This document shows positions 8,705 to 16,892 of a DNA stretch of 64,000 nucleotides, one piece after another (the stretch's first letter is position 1; the number at the start of each line of letters is the position of its first letter). The stretch is taken from the NCBI GenBank assembly GCA_029817715.1, contig JARUPY010000090.1:1426001-1490000 (forward strand), read 5' to 3'. The position numbers and the translations under genes are program-made. The notes beneath the pieces are model-generated. The model searched no databases. It was given only the letters and a program-made list of their open reading frames with translations, and was not told the origin of the DNA. This DNA comes from Melastoma dodecandrum. Lineage: Eukaryota; Streptophyta; Magnoliopsida; Myrtales; Melastomataceae.

Positions 8705-9555
8705 GCGCGTTCGACCCGCGGCTGACGCCGGCACGCGGCGACATCGCCGCCTCGTCGCTGCGCGGTTTCGTCGACGCCGAGCGCTACGTGGACGGCGAAG
8801 CGTTCACGGTCGTGCACGAGCTCGTCGACGTGAAGCGCGCGCCGCGGCCGGACGCGCCGCTCGATACCCAGCTGCTCTTCGGCGAAGCCGTGACGCTCTA
8901 CGACGAGGACGACGGCTGGGCCTGGGTGCAGGCCGCACGCGACGGCTACGTCGGCTACGTCGCCACGAGTGCGCTGGCGCGCGGCGGCGCGGCGCCGACG
9001 CATCGTGTCGTCGTCGAGCGCACCCTGATCTATCCCGCAGCCGACATGAAGCGGCCGATCATCGGCGCCATTCCTCTCGGCGGCGAGGTCGTAGTGAAGG
9101 GTGCGAGCGGCGCGTTCAGCCGGCTCGACCACGGCTTTGTGTTCAGCGCCCATCTCGCGCCACGCGACATCGTCGCGCCCGACTTCGTCGAGGTCGCCGA
9201 GCGCTTCATTGGAACGCCCTATCTGTGGGGCGGCAAATCGTCACTTGGGATCGACTGCTCTGGATTAGTACAGATCGCAACCATGGCGGCCGGCCTCAGC
9301 ATGCCGCGCGACACGGACCTCCAGGCACGCGAAGGTGATTCTGTGTCTTTTGACAATGATGTTCAGGGTCTTCAACGCGGCGATCTAGTATATTGGACTG
9401 GTCATACTGGTATCATGCGCGACGCAAAGATGTTGCTGCACGCCAATGCCCATCACATGCTGGTTGCAAGCGAGCCGCTGGAGGCTGCGCGCGAGCGAAT
9501 ACGCGCTGGTAGCGGCAACGACGTCACATCGGTGCGTCGGCTCAAGATTGCGTGA
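8701..9555 (+). CDS. NlpC/P60 family cysteine peptidase with SH3-like domains
   Basis: The product has 284 residues. Residues about 45-160 look like two bacterial SH3 domains (a GEAVTLYDEDDGWAWVQ type strand pattern), followed by an NlpC/P60 domain from about 165: FIGTPYLWGGKSSLGIDCSGLVQ with the catalytic Cys186, then YWTGHTGIM with the catalytic His. Such enzymes cut gamma-D-Glu-diamino acid bonds in cell-wall peptides and fit the upstream aminopeptidase in peptide recycling. I chose GTG at 8701, which overlaps the upstream stop; an ATG at 8656 would lie inside the upstream gene. From about 9230 the base composition becomes clearly more AT-rich than in the first two thirds of the gene. Confidence 0.9.
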   Translation: MSAFDPRLTPARGDIAASSLRGFVDAERYVDGEAFTVVHELVDVKRAPRPDAPLDTQLLFGEAVTLYDEDDGWAWVQAARDGYVGYVATSALARGGAAPTHRVVVERTLIYPAADMKRPIIGAIPLGGEVVVKGASGAFSRLDHGFVFSAHLAPRDIVAPDFVEVAERFIGTPYLWGGKSSLGIDCSGLVQIATMAAGLSMPRDTDLQAREGDSVSFDNDVQGLQRGDLVYWTGHTGIMRDAKMLLHANAHHMLVASEPLEAARERIRAGSGNDVTSVRRLKIA

Positions 9556-9618
9556 ACACATAAAAGATAGTTCATGCACGACCTTTTCTTCGCGGCCAAG
9601 CTTCGTCCCTGCCTTGTC

Positions 9619-9648
9619 TTGACCGCGATTGTCGCTTACTTCAGATAA
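9619..9648 (+). promoter_or_regulatory. Candidate promoter for the cold-shock gene
   Basis: TTGACC at 9619-9624 and AGATAA at 9643-9648 are separated by 18 bases, in an AT-richer stretch between the NlpC/P60 stop and the cold-shock start. A start of transcription near 9655 would give a leader of about 115 bases, as is usual for cold-shock genes. The match is weak and only a proposal. Confidence 0.25.
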
Positions 9649-9771
9649 ATCGAACGCGGCTGAAAGGTTTGGCGTCACATCATTTTTGCTGTGAGCCCAC
9701 ATCGCACTTTCTGCCCAGCTCGAGCTGCACGGATGGCGCAGCTTCTTCTTCACGACTTGAGGACTGCCGAT

Positions 9772-9981
9772 ATGGCGACTGGGACTGTCAAATGGTTTAA
9801 TGCCGAAAAGGGCTACGGCTTCATCCAGCCCGACGAAGGCGGCAAGGACGTCTTCGTGCATGTGAGCGCGGTCGAGCAGGCCGGCATGCGCTACCTGCAG
9901 GAAGGCCAGAAGATCTCGTACGAGGTCGTGCCCGACCGGCGTACGGGCAAGTCGGCGGCGTCGAACCTGCAGGCTGCCTAA
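9772..9981 (+). CDS. cspA: Cold-shock protein (CspA family)
   Basis: A 69-residue single cold-shock domain that binds single-stranded RNA and DNA. Both RNA-binding motifs are present: KGYGFIQ near residues 14-20 and DVFVHVS near residues 27-33. The ATG at 9772 is preceded by GAGG with 9 bases of spacing and gives the standard family length; an upstream in-frame GTG at 9691 would add an unrelated 27-residue extension. A strong terminator follows. Confidence 0.96.
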   Translation: MATGTVKWFNAEKGYGFIQPDEGGKDVFVHVSAVEQAGMRYLQEGQKISYEVVPDRRTGKSAASNLQAA

Positions 9982-10005
9982 GCTTCAACTAAGTGCTTAC
10001 TTTTC

Positions 10006-10038
10006 GGGCCTCGACGGGATCGTCGGGGCCTTTTCTTT
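10006..10038 (+). terminator. Rho-independent terminator after cspA
   Basis: The stem GGCCTCGACG (10007-10016), loop GGAT and arm CGTCGGGGCC (10021-10030, one G-T pair) is followed by TTTTCTTT. It lies 25 bases after the cspA stop. Confidence 0.85.
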
Positions 10039-10431
10039 GAGCGATTTGCCTCAGAGCGCCCCTCCCGTCCTGGGCGCCCCCTCCGGCTGTGACGTATCGG
10101 CCACGGCCTGTTGATTAGTCGTCACACCGGGAAACCGGAGCCGCGGTTCGGCGTTCATGACATGATGTCGCGGCCGTGTGCCGCCACAGCCCTTCGAGCG
10201 GGGAAGGATGGCTGCGTGGACGGCTGGCATCTGAGCGGGGGAGTGCATGCGCAGCAGGTGTATCGCTTAGGAAGCGTCCCAGTTGGTCCTGCATCCATCG
10301 CCCTCCAACTCATCCCTAGATCCAACGCTGCCATGCGGTTTCGCGACCGAGCACCCGCCGTGTGCAGCGCCCATTCAGGTTCGCCCGACTAGACGATTCG
10401 CGACGAGCGACGACAGAAGGAGATGAACGCA
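10039..10431. other. Intergenic stretch without a recognisable gene
   Basis: About 390 bases between the cspA terminator and the glycosyltransferase gene. Open frames here (the longest 93 codons at 10111-10392) have no recognisable motif, no good ribosome site and mixed codon use. I see no tRNA or repeat. It should hold the promoter of the glycosyltransferase gene. Confidence 0.6.
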
Positions 10432-11532
10432 ATGCGTATCGCCCAGATTGCGCCCCTCGCAGAGGCCGTGCCGCCAAAGCTTTACGGCGGGACGGAGCGC
10501 GTGGTCTCCTGGCTGACCGAGGAGCTTGTCGCTCTGGGTCATGACGTTACGCTGTTCGCCACCGGCGACTCCCGTACCTCCGCAAAGCTCGTTCCCGGCT
10601 GCGACGTCGGCCTTCGCCTTAAGCAGGTGAAGGATCACACCGCCAGCAATCTCGTGATGCTCGACAACGTCCGCCGCCGCGCCGACGAGTTCGACATCAT
10701 CCACGCCCACATCGATCTTCTGCCGATGTCGCTATTCCAGGACATGGCGCACAAGACCATCTCGACGATGCATGGTCGCCTCGACGTGCCGGACTTCATG
10801 CCCGTCTACGAAGCCTACTCGCACATGCCGCTGATCTCGATCTCGAACAAGCAGCGCGAGCCGATGACGGCGCCGGTCAACTGGCTCGATACCGTCTATC
10901 ACGGCCTGCCGGCGCAGGTGTGCCCGTTCAAGCCGCAAGGCGGCGACTATCTCGCCTTCCTCGGTCGCATCGCGCCGGAGAAGCGGCCCGATCGCGCCAT
11001 CGAGATCGCCAAGCGGGCCGGCGTGAAGCTCAAGATCGCCGCCAAGGTCGACGACGCCGACCGGAAATATTTCGAGCGCGAGATCGAGCCGCTGCTCGAC
11101 CATCCGCTGATCGAGTTCATCGGCGAGATCGACGAATCGCAGAAGTGCGATTTCGTCGGCAACGCTCTGGCGCTGCTCTTCCCCATCGATTGGTTGGAGC
11201 CGTTCGGCCTCGTCATGATCGAGTCGATGTCGGCGGGCACGCCGGTCATCGCCTGGCGCAACGGCTCGGTGCCGGAGGTGATGAGCGGCGGCGGTGGCTA
11301 CATCGTCGAGTCGATCGAGGAGGCGGTCGCCGCCGTCGGACGCGTCAAGACGCTCGATCGCGCGGAGGTCCGCCACTACTTCGAGTCGCGGTTCACCTCG
11401 CGCCACATGGCGCAGAACTATGTCGCCGCCTACGAGAAGCTGCTGAGCCAGTCCGGCCCGCGCCAGCCGAAGCTGCATGTCGTCCGCACGCCGGAGACGA
11501 CGGCGGCCCCCGAGCTCGTCGCGGCCGAGTAG
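10432..11532 (+). CDS. Glycosyltransferase family 4 protein
   Basis: A 366-residue GT-B fold glycosyltransferase. The N-terminal domain begins MRIAQIAPLAEAVPPKLYGG, the loop that contacts the sugar donor in GT4 enzymes, and the C-terminal domain has FLGRIAPEKRPDRAIEIAKRA near residue 180 and the donor-binding LEPFGLVMIESMSAGTPVIAW near residue 255. Substrates cannot be told. Two ATGs are possible; the AAGGAG at 10417-10422 abuts the first (10423) and sits 9 bases before the second (10432), so I use the second. It appears to be a single-gene unit with its own terminator. Confidence 0.9.
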   Translation: MRIAQIAPLAEAVPPKLYGGTERVVSWLTEELVALGHDVTLFATGDSRTSAKLVPGCDVGLRLKQVKDHTASNLVMLDNVRRRADEFDIIHAHIDLLPMSLFQDMAHKTISTMHGRLDVPDFMPVYEAYSHMPLISISNKQREPMTAPVNWLDTVYHGLPAQVCPFKPQGGDYLAFLGRIAPEKRPDRAIEIAKRAGVKLKIAAKVDDADRKYFEREIEPLLDHPLIEFIGEIDESQKCDFVGNALALLFPIDWLEPFGLVMIESMSAGTPVIAWRNGSVPEVMSGGGGYIVESIEEAVAAVGRVKTLDRAEVRHYFESRFTSRHMAQNYVAAYEKLLSQSGPRQPKLHVVRTPETTAAPELVAAE

Positions 11533-11555
11533 CAACGACGCCTGAAGCCCAACGC

Positions 11556-11586
11556 AAAACGCCCCGTCTCGGACGGGGCGTTTTTT
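11556..11586. terminator. Bidirectional terminator between convergent genes
   Basis: CGCCCCGTC (11560-11568), loop TCG, GACGGGGCG (11572-11580), with AAAA on the left and TTTTTT on the right, so it can end transcription from both the glycosyltransferase gene and the facing small gene. Confidence 0.9.
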
Positions 11587-11619
11587 GTTCGTGGTCTTCC
11601 AGGGACCGGAAGACGCGGA

Positions 11620-11895
11620 TCAGAAGACGCGGACGCCGAACGGCCCGATGCCGACGCCGATGTGCGGCGCGTAGTAGTAGGGGTGGTAGTAGCCGTAGTA
11701 GGGGCGGCGGTAATAGCGATAGTAGCCGACGTGGTAACAGCGGCGCCAGTTGCAGACCACGCGGGCCTTCTCGATGGACGGCGTCGCCGCCTCGGCGATG
11801 GTCGGCGTCGCCAGCCGCGGCATGGCGAGCGCCGGCGAGGCCAGGACCACCGCAGCGATGGTAGCAGCAGAAATCCCTGCAAATACAGTCTTCAT
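11620..11895 (-). CDS. Small exported Tyr-rich protein, function unknown
   Basis: A 91-residue protein with a clear Sec signal peptide (MKTVFAGISAATIAAVVLA, likely cut after SPALA near residue 24). The mature part has one Cys pair (CNWRRC near residue 48) and then a run of Tyr-rich units (YYRYYRRPYYGYYHPYYY), ending GIGPFGVRVF. I do not recognise a characterised family; similar short secreted Tyr/Gly/His-rich proteins are common in Rhizobiales. The ATG is preceded by GAGGAG with 6 bases of spacing, which supports this start over the longer open frame reaching 12084. Confidence 0.7.
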   Translation of the reverse strand: MKTVFAGISAATIAAVVLASPALAMPRLATPTIAEAATPSIEKARVVCNWRRCYHVGYYRYYRRPYYGYYHPYYYAPHIGVGIGPFGVRVF

Positions 11896-12041
11896 CGCGT
11901 TCTCCTCGTGAAGGAAGCCGAAATTACTTAAAAGCTCAGCGGCGCCGCGAGGTAGAGATAGCCGGCGTGCGTGACGTTTCAAAGAAAGACCTAAGTCTAG
12001 GCGTCCGAGACTTTCAGCTAATATGGCCCGGCCGCGGCGGG

Positions 12042-13112
12042 TCAGAGTACAGGCGGCGCGTACATGAGGCCGCCGCGCGTCCATAGGTCATTGAGGCCGC
12101 GCTTGATCTTCAGCGGCGAGCCCTGGCCGAGGTTGCGATCGAAGACGTCGCCGTAATTGCCGACGAATTTGATGATCCGGTAGGCCCAGTCGGCCGTCAG
12201 CCCGAGGCCCTGCGCGAAATTCCCCTCGACGCCGAGCAGCCGGCGGATGCGTGGGTTGTCGCCTTTGATCACCGTGTCGACGTTGGCTTGCGAGACGCCC
12301 ATCTCTTCCGCGTCGATCATCGCGATCAGCGTCCAGCGCACGATCTCGAACCATCGATCGTCGCCCTGCCGCACCGCGGGCCCCAGCGGCTCCTTCGAGA
12401 TGATCTCCGGCAAGATGATGCTGTCGTCGGGATGCGCCAGCCTGGCACGCAAGCCGAAGAGCGCGGAGGCGTCGGTCGTCACCGCACCGCATTTGCCGGC
12501 AGCGTAGCTCGCCTCAGCCTCGTTGGCCGGCAGCACCTTCGGCTTGTAGGGGAGGCCGCGCTGGCGAAAGTAGTCGGCGAGATTGAGCTCGGTCGTCGTG
12601 TCCTGGGCGACGCAGATCTGGTCGCTCGCCAGCGCGGTCGCGGCGGTGACGCGCAGATCGCGGCGGACCATGAAGCCCTGGCCGTCGTAGTAGGCGATGC
12701 CGGCGAACAGCAGGTGGTGCGTCGCCTCGCGCGACAGCGTCCACGTGGTGGTGCGCTGGAGAATATCGATCGACCCGCTCTCGAGCGCGTCGAAGCGCTG
12801 GCGCGTCGACACGTTGATGAAGTCGACCTTGTCGGGATCGCCGAAGACGGCGGCCGCGACGGCGCGGCAGAAGTCGACCTCGAGACCCGACCATCGTCCG
12901 TTGATGTCGATCTGGCCAAAGCCCTGCAGGCCGGCGCTGGCGCCGCAGCGCAGCTTGCCCCGCGCCTTCACCGCTTCGAGGGTGCCCCCCGCCTGGGCCG
13001 CGGCGGCATCGCGATCGGCGGTAGCGGGCAGGGACGACGGGAGCTGAAGAGCGAGGCCGACCAGGGCGGTCGCGACGAACTTCCGCAAGCCCCGGCTCCG
13101 ATCAGACATCAC
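12042..13112 (-). CDS. Amino-acid ABC transporter substrate-binding protein (AapJ-like)
   Basis: A 356-residue periplasmic binding protein of the polar amino-acid family (SBP_bac_3). A signal peptide covers about residues 1-33. The opening GTLEAVKARGKLRCGAS and the segments GRWSGLEVDFCRAVAAAVFGD and QRTTTWTLSREA are typical of the general amino-acid binder AapJ. No permease or ATPase genes lie next to it, so it is an orphan binder that must share membrane parts from elsewhere, or it serves in sensing. The start may be either of two adjacent ATGs (13112 or 13109). Confidence 0.88.
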   Translation of the reverse strand: MMSDRSRGLRKFVATALVGLALQLPSSLPATADRDAAAAQAGGTLEAVKARGKLRCGASAGLQGFGQIDINGRWSGLEVDFCRAVAAAVFGDPDKVDFINVSTRQRFDALESGSIDILQRTTTWTLSREATHHLLFAGIAYYDGQGFMVRRDLRVTAATALASDQICVAQDTTTELNLADYFRQRGLPYKPKVLPANEAEASYAAGKCGAVTTDASALFGLRARLAHPDDSIILPEIISKEPLGPAVRQGDDRWFEIVRWTLIAMIDAEEMGVSQANVDTVIKGDNPRIRRLLGVEGNFAQGLGLTADWAYRIIKFVGNYGDVFDRNLGQGSPLKIKRGLNDLWTRGGLMYAPPVL

Positions 13113-13202
13113 GACGGCGTTATCACGCGCGATCGATCGGCGACGACGACCGGCCTGTCAAGACGCGAGGCGTCGTACGCGGCAACCCCCTGGCCGGCAT
13201 GC

Positions 13203-13526
13203 TTAATCCGGCTCGGCTTCGCGCCGCAGTTGCGCGTAGTGACGCTTCATCTTCTCCCAGGCGCGGGGATCGCGGGACTCGCGGACGAACCTCGCCCCCT
13301 TCTGGGTCAGCTTGCGGAACAGGAAGAACCCCGGCGCGTCGGGGCCGGGGCCGTCGATGTAGGCGAAGTCGTGCAGGACGGCGAGACAGGCCTCGACCTC
13401 GTCGCTGTCGCGCTCGAGCGACTCCGCCTCGAGCTCCGCGGAGATCACGACGACCGAGCGTGGCGAGGTCTGGTAGTCCTCGAGCTGGAGCAGGAGCTCG
13501 CGCATGAGCTCGACGTCATTGTCCAC
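13203..13526 (-). CDS. DUF2513-like small protein
   Basis: A 107-residue cytosolic protein from a GTG at 13526. The pattern of an N-terminal helix (DNDVELMRELLLQLED), a middle segment of about 60 residues with a helix and the strand AYIDG, and the closing RKLTQKGARFVRESRDPRAWEKMK resembles DUF2513 proteins, which look like winged-helix domains. The frame is open upstream to 13661, but that extension has no coding character. Function unknown. Confidence 0.6.
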   Translation of the reverse strand: MDNDVELMRELLLQLEDYQTSPRSVVVISAELEAESLERDSDEVEACLAVLHDFAYIDGPGPDAPGFFLFRKLTQKGARFVRESRDPRAWEKMKRHYAQLRREAEPD

Positions 13527-13710
13527 GGTTTGGGCTCGCAGGCCGTCTTGGCGGCGAACGTGACAAATTGATGCCGCTTTGTCGACTGCGTCGCATGGGC
13601 CTGCCGTCTGCCATGCGACGTGGGTCGTATGCCCGGCCGGATGCTCGAGCGAGGGCGACAAGCCCGGACGATCGCGCTAAAGGCGGCGCTCGTTTCGCCC
13701 CGAAGGACCG

Positions 13711-15834
13711 ATGCCAGACCTCCTCCTCGAGCTCTTCTCGGAAGAGATTCCCGCCCGCATGCAGGCGCAGGCCGCCGACGACCTGAAGCGGCTCGTCACC
13801 GACGCGCTCGCCGCCAGGGGCCTGTTCTCGGCCGGCGGCGCCGCCTTCGCGACTCCGCGGCGGCTGGCGCTGCACCTCGCCGACCTGCCGGCGGCGCAGC
13901 CCGACACGCGAGAGGAGCGCAAGGGCCCGAAGGTCGGTGCGCCCGAGGCGGCGATCGCCGGCTTTTTGAAGAGCGCCGGCCTAACCTCGCTCGACGATGC
14001 CAAGGTCCAGAGCGATCCGAAGAAGGGCGATTTCTATGTTGCCGTGATCGAGCGGGCCGGCCGCCCGACGATCGAGGTTTTGGCGGAGATCCTGCCGCAG
14101 ATCGTCGAGAGCTTCCCGTGGCCGAAGTCGATGCGCTGGGGCGCGGCCTCCGCCGCGGGGGCGAGCCTGCGCTGGGTGCGCCCGCTGCATTCGATCGTCG
14201 CCACCTTCGGTCCGGAGACCGAGGACCCCGAGGTCGTGCCGTTCGCGGTCGGCGGAATCACGGCTGGCAACACGACCCGCGGCCACCGCTTCATGGCGCC
14301 CGAGCCCTTCACCGTGCGCCGCTTCCACGACTACGTGCCGGCGCTGGAGCGCGCGAAGGTGGTGCTCGATCCGGCGCGGCGGCGCGACATCATCCTGCAC
14401 GACGCCAAGACGCTGGCCATGGCGCAGGGTCTCGAGCTGATCGAGGACGACGGCCTGCTTGCCGAGGTCGCCGGCCTGGTGGAATGGCCGGTCGTGCTGA
14501 TGGGCGAGTTCGAGCCGGAGTTCCTCGACATCCCCGCGGAGGTGATCCGCGCGACGATCCGCGCCAACCAGAAGTGCTTCGTGCTTCGTGACGCCGGCGG
14601 CGAAAAGCTCGCCAACCGCTTCGTGCTCGTGTCGAACATCGAAGCCAGCGACGGCGGCGCCGAGATCGCCCGCGGCAACGCCAAGGTCGTGCGCGCGCGT
14701 CTTTCGGATGCGCGCTTCTTCTGGGAGAGCGACCTCGCGGTGAAGCTCGACGAGCGGGTGAAGAAGCTCGATCAGATCGTCTTCCACGCCAAGCTCGGCA
14801 CGCAGGGCGAGCGCGTCGCGCGACTGGAGCATCTCGCCGCCGATCTCGCCGCGCTGATCCATGCCGATCCCAAGCAGGCGGCGCGCGCGGCGCATCTCTG
14901 CAAGGCCGACCTCGTCACCGAGATGGTCGGCGAGTTTCCCGAGCTGCAGGGCCTGATGGGCCGCTATTACGCCGCCCGGCAGGACGAGCCGCCGGCGGTC
15001 GCCGCCGCCTGCGAGGAGCATTACAAGCCGCAGGGCCCGTCCGATCGCGTGCCGACCGCCCCGGTGTCGATCGCCGTGGCACTCGCCGACAAGCTCGACA
15101 CGCTCGTCGGCTTCTGGGCGATCGACGAGAAGCCGACGGGCTCGAAGGACCCTTATGCGCTGCGCCGCGCCGCGCTCGGCGTCATCCGCTTGATCCTCGA
15201 AAACGAGCTGCGCCTGCCGATCCTGACCATCGGCGCCGAGGCGCTGCTGCGCAATCCGAAACTCAAGGACTGGCCTGAGGCGGACAAACGCTCGCTGCTC
15301 GTCTCGCTGCTCGGCTTCTTCGCCGAGCGGCTGAAGGTCTATCTGCGCGACACCAAGGCGCGGCACGATCTCATCGACGCGGTGTTCGGCGGCCCGGGCT
15401 CCGACGATTTCGTGCTCGTCGTGCGCCGCGTGCGCGCGCTCGGGGCCTTCCTCGGGAGCGACGAAGGCGCCAACCTGCTCGCCGGCTACCGCCGCGCCGC
15501 CAATATCGTGAAGGCCGAGGCCAAGAAGGCGCCCGAGGAGGCCGCGCGCTACGCCGAGCCCTACGAGGTCGCGCTGCTTGCCGAGCCGGCCGAGACAGCG
15601 CTCGCCGACCGCCTCGCCAAGGCGACGCCGGAGGCGTCGGCCGCCGTCCAGCGCGAGGACTTCGAGGAGGCGATGCGCGTGCTCTCGACGCTGCGCGCCC
15701 CGCTCGACGCCTTCTTCGACGACGTCACGGTGAATGCCGACGATCCCGCGCTGCGCCTCAACCGCCTGCGCCTGCTCGACGGCTTCCGCGGCGCCGTGCA
15801 CGCGGTCGCGGACTTTTCGCGCATCGGGGGATGA
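13711..15834 (+). CDS. glyS: Glycine-tRNA ligase beta subunit
   Basis: A 707-residue beta subunit of the bacterial alpha2-beta2 glycyl-tRNA synthetase, close to the usual 690-720. The N-terminus [18 protein letters not shown] and the [36 protein letters not shown] and [11 protein letters not shown] segments are characteristic. An HD-like region (residues about 385-470) and the C-terminal anticodon-binding part follow. The alpha subunit gene glyQ, usually just upstream, is not in the neighbourhood; the upstream DUF2513-like gene faces away. Confidence 0.95.
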   Translation: MPDLLLELFSEEIPARMQAQAADDLKRLVTDALAARGLFSAGGAAFATPRRLALHLADLPAAQPDTREERKGPKVGAPEAAIAGFLKSAGLTSLDDAKVQSDPKKGDFYVAVIERAGRPTIEVLAEILPQIVESFPWPKSMRWGAASAAGASLRWVRPLHSIVATFGPETEDPEVVPFAVGGITAGNTTRGHRFMAPEPFTVRRFHDYVPALERAKVVLDPARRRDIILHDAKTLAMAQGLELIEDDGLLAEVAGLVEWPVVLMGEFEPEFLDIPAEVIRATIRANQKCFVLRDAGGEKLANRFVLVSNIEASDGGAEIARGNAKVVRARLSDARFFWESDLAVKLDERVKKLDQIVFHAKLGTQGERVARLEHLAADLAALIHADPKQAARAAHLCKADLVTEMVGEFPELQGLMGRYYAARQDEPPAVAAACEEHYKPQGPSDRVPTAPVSIAVALADKLDTLVGFWAIDEKPTGSKDPYALRRAALGVIRLILENELRLPILTIGAEALLRNPKLKDWPEADKRSLLVSLLGFFAERLKVYLRDTKARHDLIDAVFGGPGSDDFVLVVRRVRALGAFLGSDEGANLLAGYRRAANIVKAEAKKAPEEAARYAEPYEVALLAEPAETALADRLAKATPEASAAVQREDFEEAMRVLSTLRAPLDAFFDDVTVNADDPALRLNRLRLLDGFRGAVHAVADFSRIGG

Positions 15835-15861
15835 CGCTGCTTTAGACGGACCGGCGATCGG

Positions 15862-16578
15862 TCACTCGATCTCCTCGCCGTCGTCGGCGAGGCCGACGCT
15901 GGCGATGCCGTCGATGTCGCTCAGCGCGGCGATGAGATGCGAGACCGGACGCTTGCCCTTCACTTGAAGGCCGAGCACGACGCGCCCGCGCTCGCCGTCC
16001 TCGTGCTCGATGTCGACGTGCTCGATCGCGAAGCGCAGGCGCGTCGCGGTCACGAGCACGGATCGCAGGAGGCCGCGCCCGTCGGCATAGGCGATGCGCA
16101 ACGTCGAGGTCGTGCGCCCCTGGCGCGGCAGGCGCTCGGTGATCTTTGGGAACACGAACATGATCACGACGTGCAGCAGCATCGTCGCGATCGCCAGCAG
16201 CGGCAGGCCGGCGCCGCAGGCCATGCCGAGTGCCGCGGTCAGACAAACGGCCGCGGCCGTCGTGAGGCCGCGCACGGCGTCGCGACGCATAAAAATAACG
16301 CCGCCGCCGATGAAGCCGATGCCGGAGACGATCTGCGCGGCGACGCGCGAGGGATCGAGCACGACGCGGCCTTCGGCCAGCACGTTGTCGAAGCCGTACT
16401 TCGAGATCAGCATGAAGAGGCACGCGGAGACGCCGACGAGCGTATAGGTACGCAGCCCCGCCGCCTTCTGCCGCATCTCGCGCTCGAGCCCGATCAGCGC
16501 CGACAGGACCAGCGAAAGGCCGAGCTCCTCGAGCTGGAGCAAACCCTGTCCGGTGAGATCGAAGAGACCGTGCGGCAC
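15862..16578 (-). CDS. MgtC/SapB family membrane protein
   Basis: A 238-residue protein with four or five membrane helices in the first 150 residues (GLSLVLSALIGLEREMRQKAAGLRTYTLVGVSACLFML is the MgtC signature region) and a cytosolic ACT-like C-terminal domain (residues about 155-238). MgtC proteins modulate magnesium and ATP physiology; the exact role here is unknown. It is the last gene of a minus-strand run that also holds the ATP-grasp/transglutaminase genes, and lies 15 bases after the small His-rich gene. Confidence 0.88.
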   Translation of the reverse strand: MPHGLFDLTGQGLLQLEELGLSLVLSALIGLEREMRQKAAGLRTYTLVGVSACLFMLISKYGFDNVLAEGRVVLDPSRVAAQIVSGIGFIGGGVIFMRRDAVRGLTTAAAVCLTAALGMACGAGLPLLAIATMLLHVVIMFVFPKITERLPRQGRTTSTLRIAYADGRGLLRSVLVTATRLRFAIEHVDIEHEDGERGRVVLGLQVKGKRPVSHLIAALSDIDGIASVGLADDGEEIE

Positions 16579-16593
16579 GTCGCGCGGCGAGCC

Positions 16594-16830
16594 TCAGCGC
16601 GCCGGCAGGAAGGTGCGGGTGCGCCCCGGCCTGTCCGTGCCCGGCGGCAGCGCGATACCGAGATGACGGCGGTGATGCACGTAGCGGCGGACGCGCACGT
16701 AGTGGCGGTGATGGTGGCGGTGCGGGCCGGTCAGCGCATGGATCGCCCCATCCGTGTCGAGATCGGCCGCGGGCGCGAGGGCGGGCGTCGCGATAAAGAG
16801 AACGGCGAGGAAGGTCGAAACGAGGCGCAT
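16594..16830 (-). CDS. Small exported His/Arg-rich protein, function unknown
   Basis: A 78-residue protein with a signal peptide (MRLVSTFLAVLFIATPALA) and a mature part dense in His and Arg (GPHRHHHRHYVRVRRYVHHRRH). The ATG at 16830 has GGAG 7 bases upstream. I do not recognise a family. The His cluster suggests metal or polyanion binding, an inference only. It lies between the transglutaminase and the mgtC-like gene, all on the minus strand. Confidence 0.6.
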   Translation of the reverse strand: MRLVSTFLAVLFIATPALAPAADLDTDGAIHALTGPHRHHHRHYVRVRRYVHHRRHLGIALPPGTDRPGRTRTFLPAR

Positions 16831-16892
16831 GGTCGGCTCCGATGGCGCAGACAAACGGCATCCGCCGCTGCCAGGTTGCGTCAGCGCTTCGA

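Noticed and set aside
9691..9771. N-terminal extension of the cold-shock protein from a GTG at 9691
   Set aside because: Adds 27 residues never seen in the family, whereas 9772 has a proper ribosome site and gives the standard length.
10111..10392. Possible 93-residue gene in front of the glycosyltransferase
   Set aside because: No ribosome site, no motif and no coding-like third-position bias.
13981..15801. 606-codon minus-strand open frame
   Set aside because: Shadow of glyS on the opposite strand; composition typical of antisense frames here.
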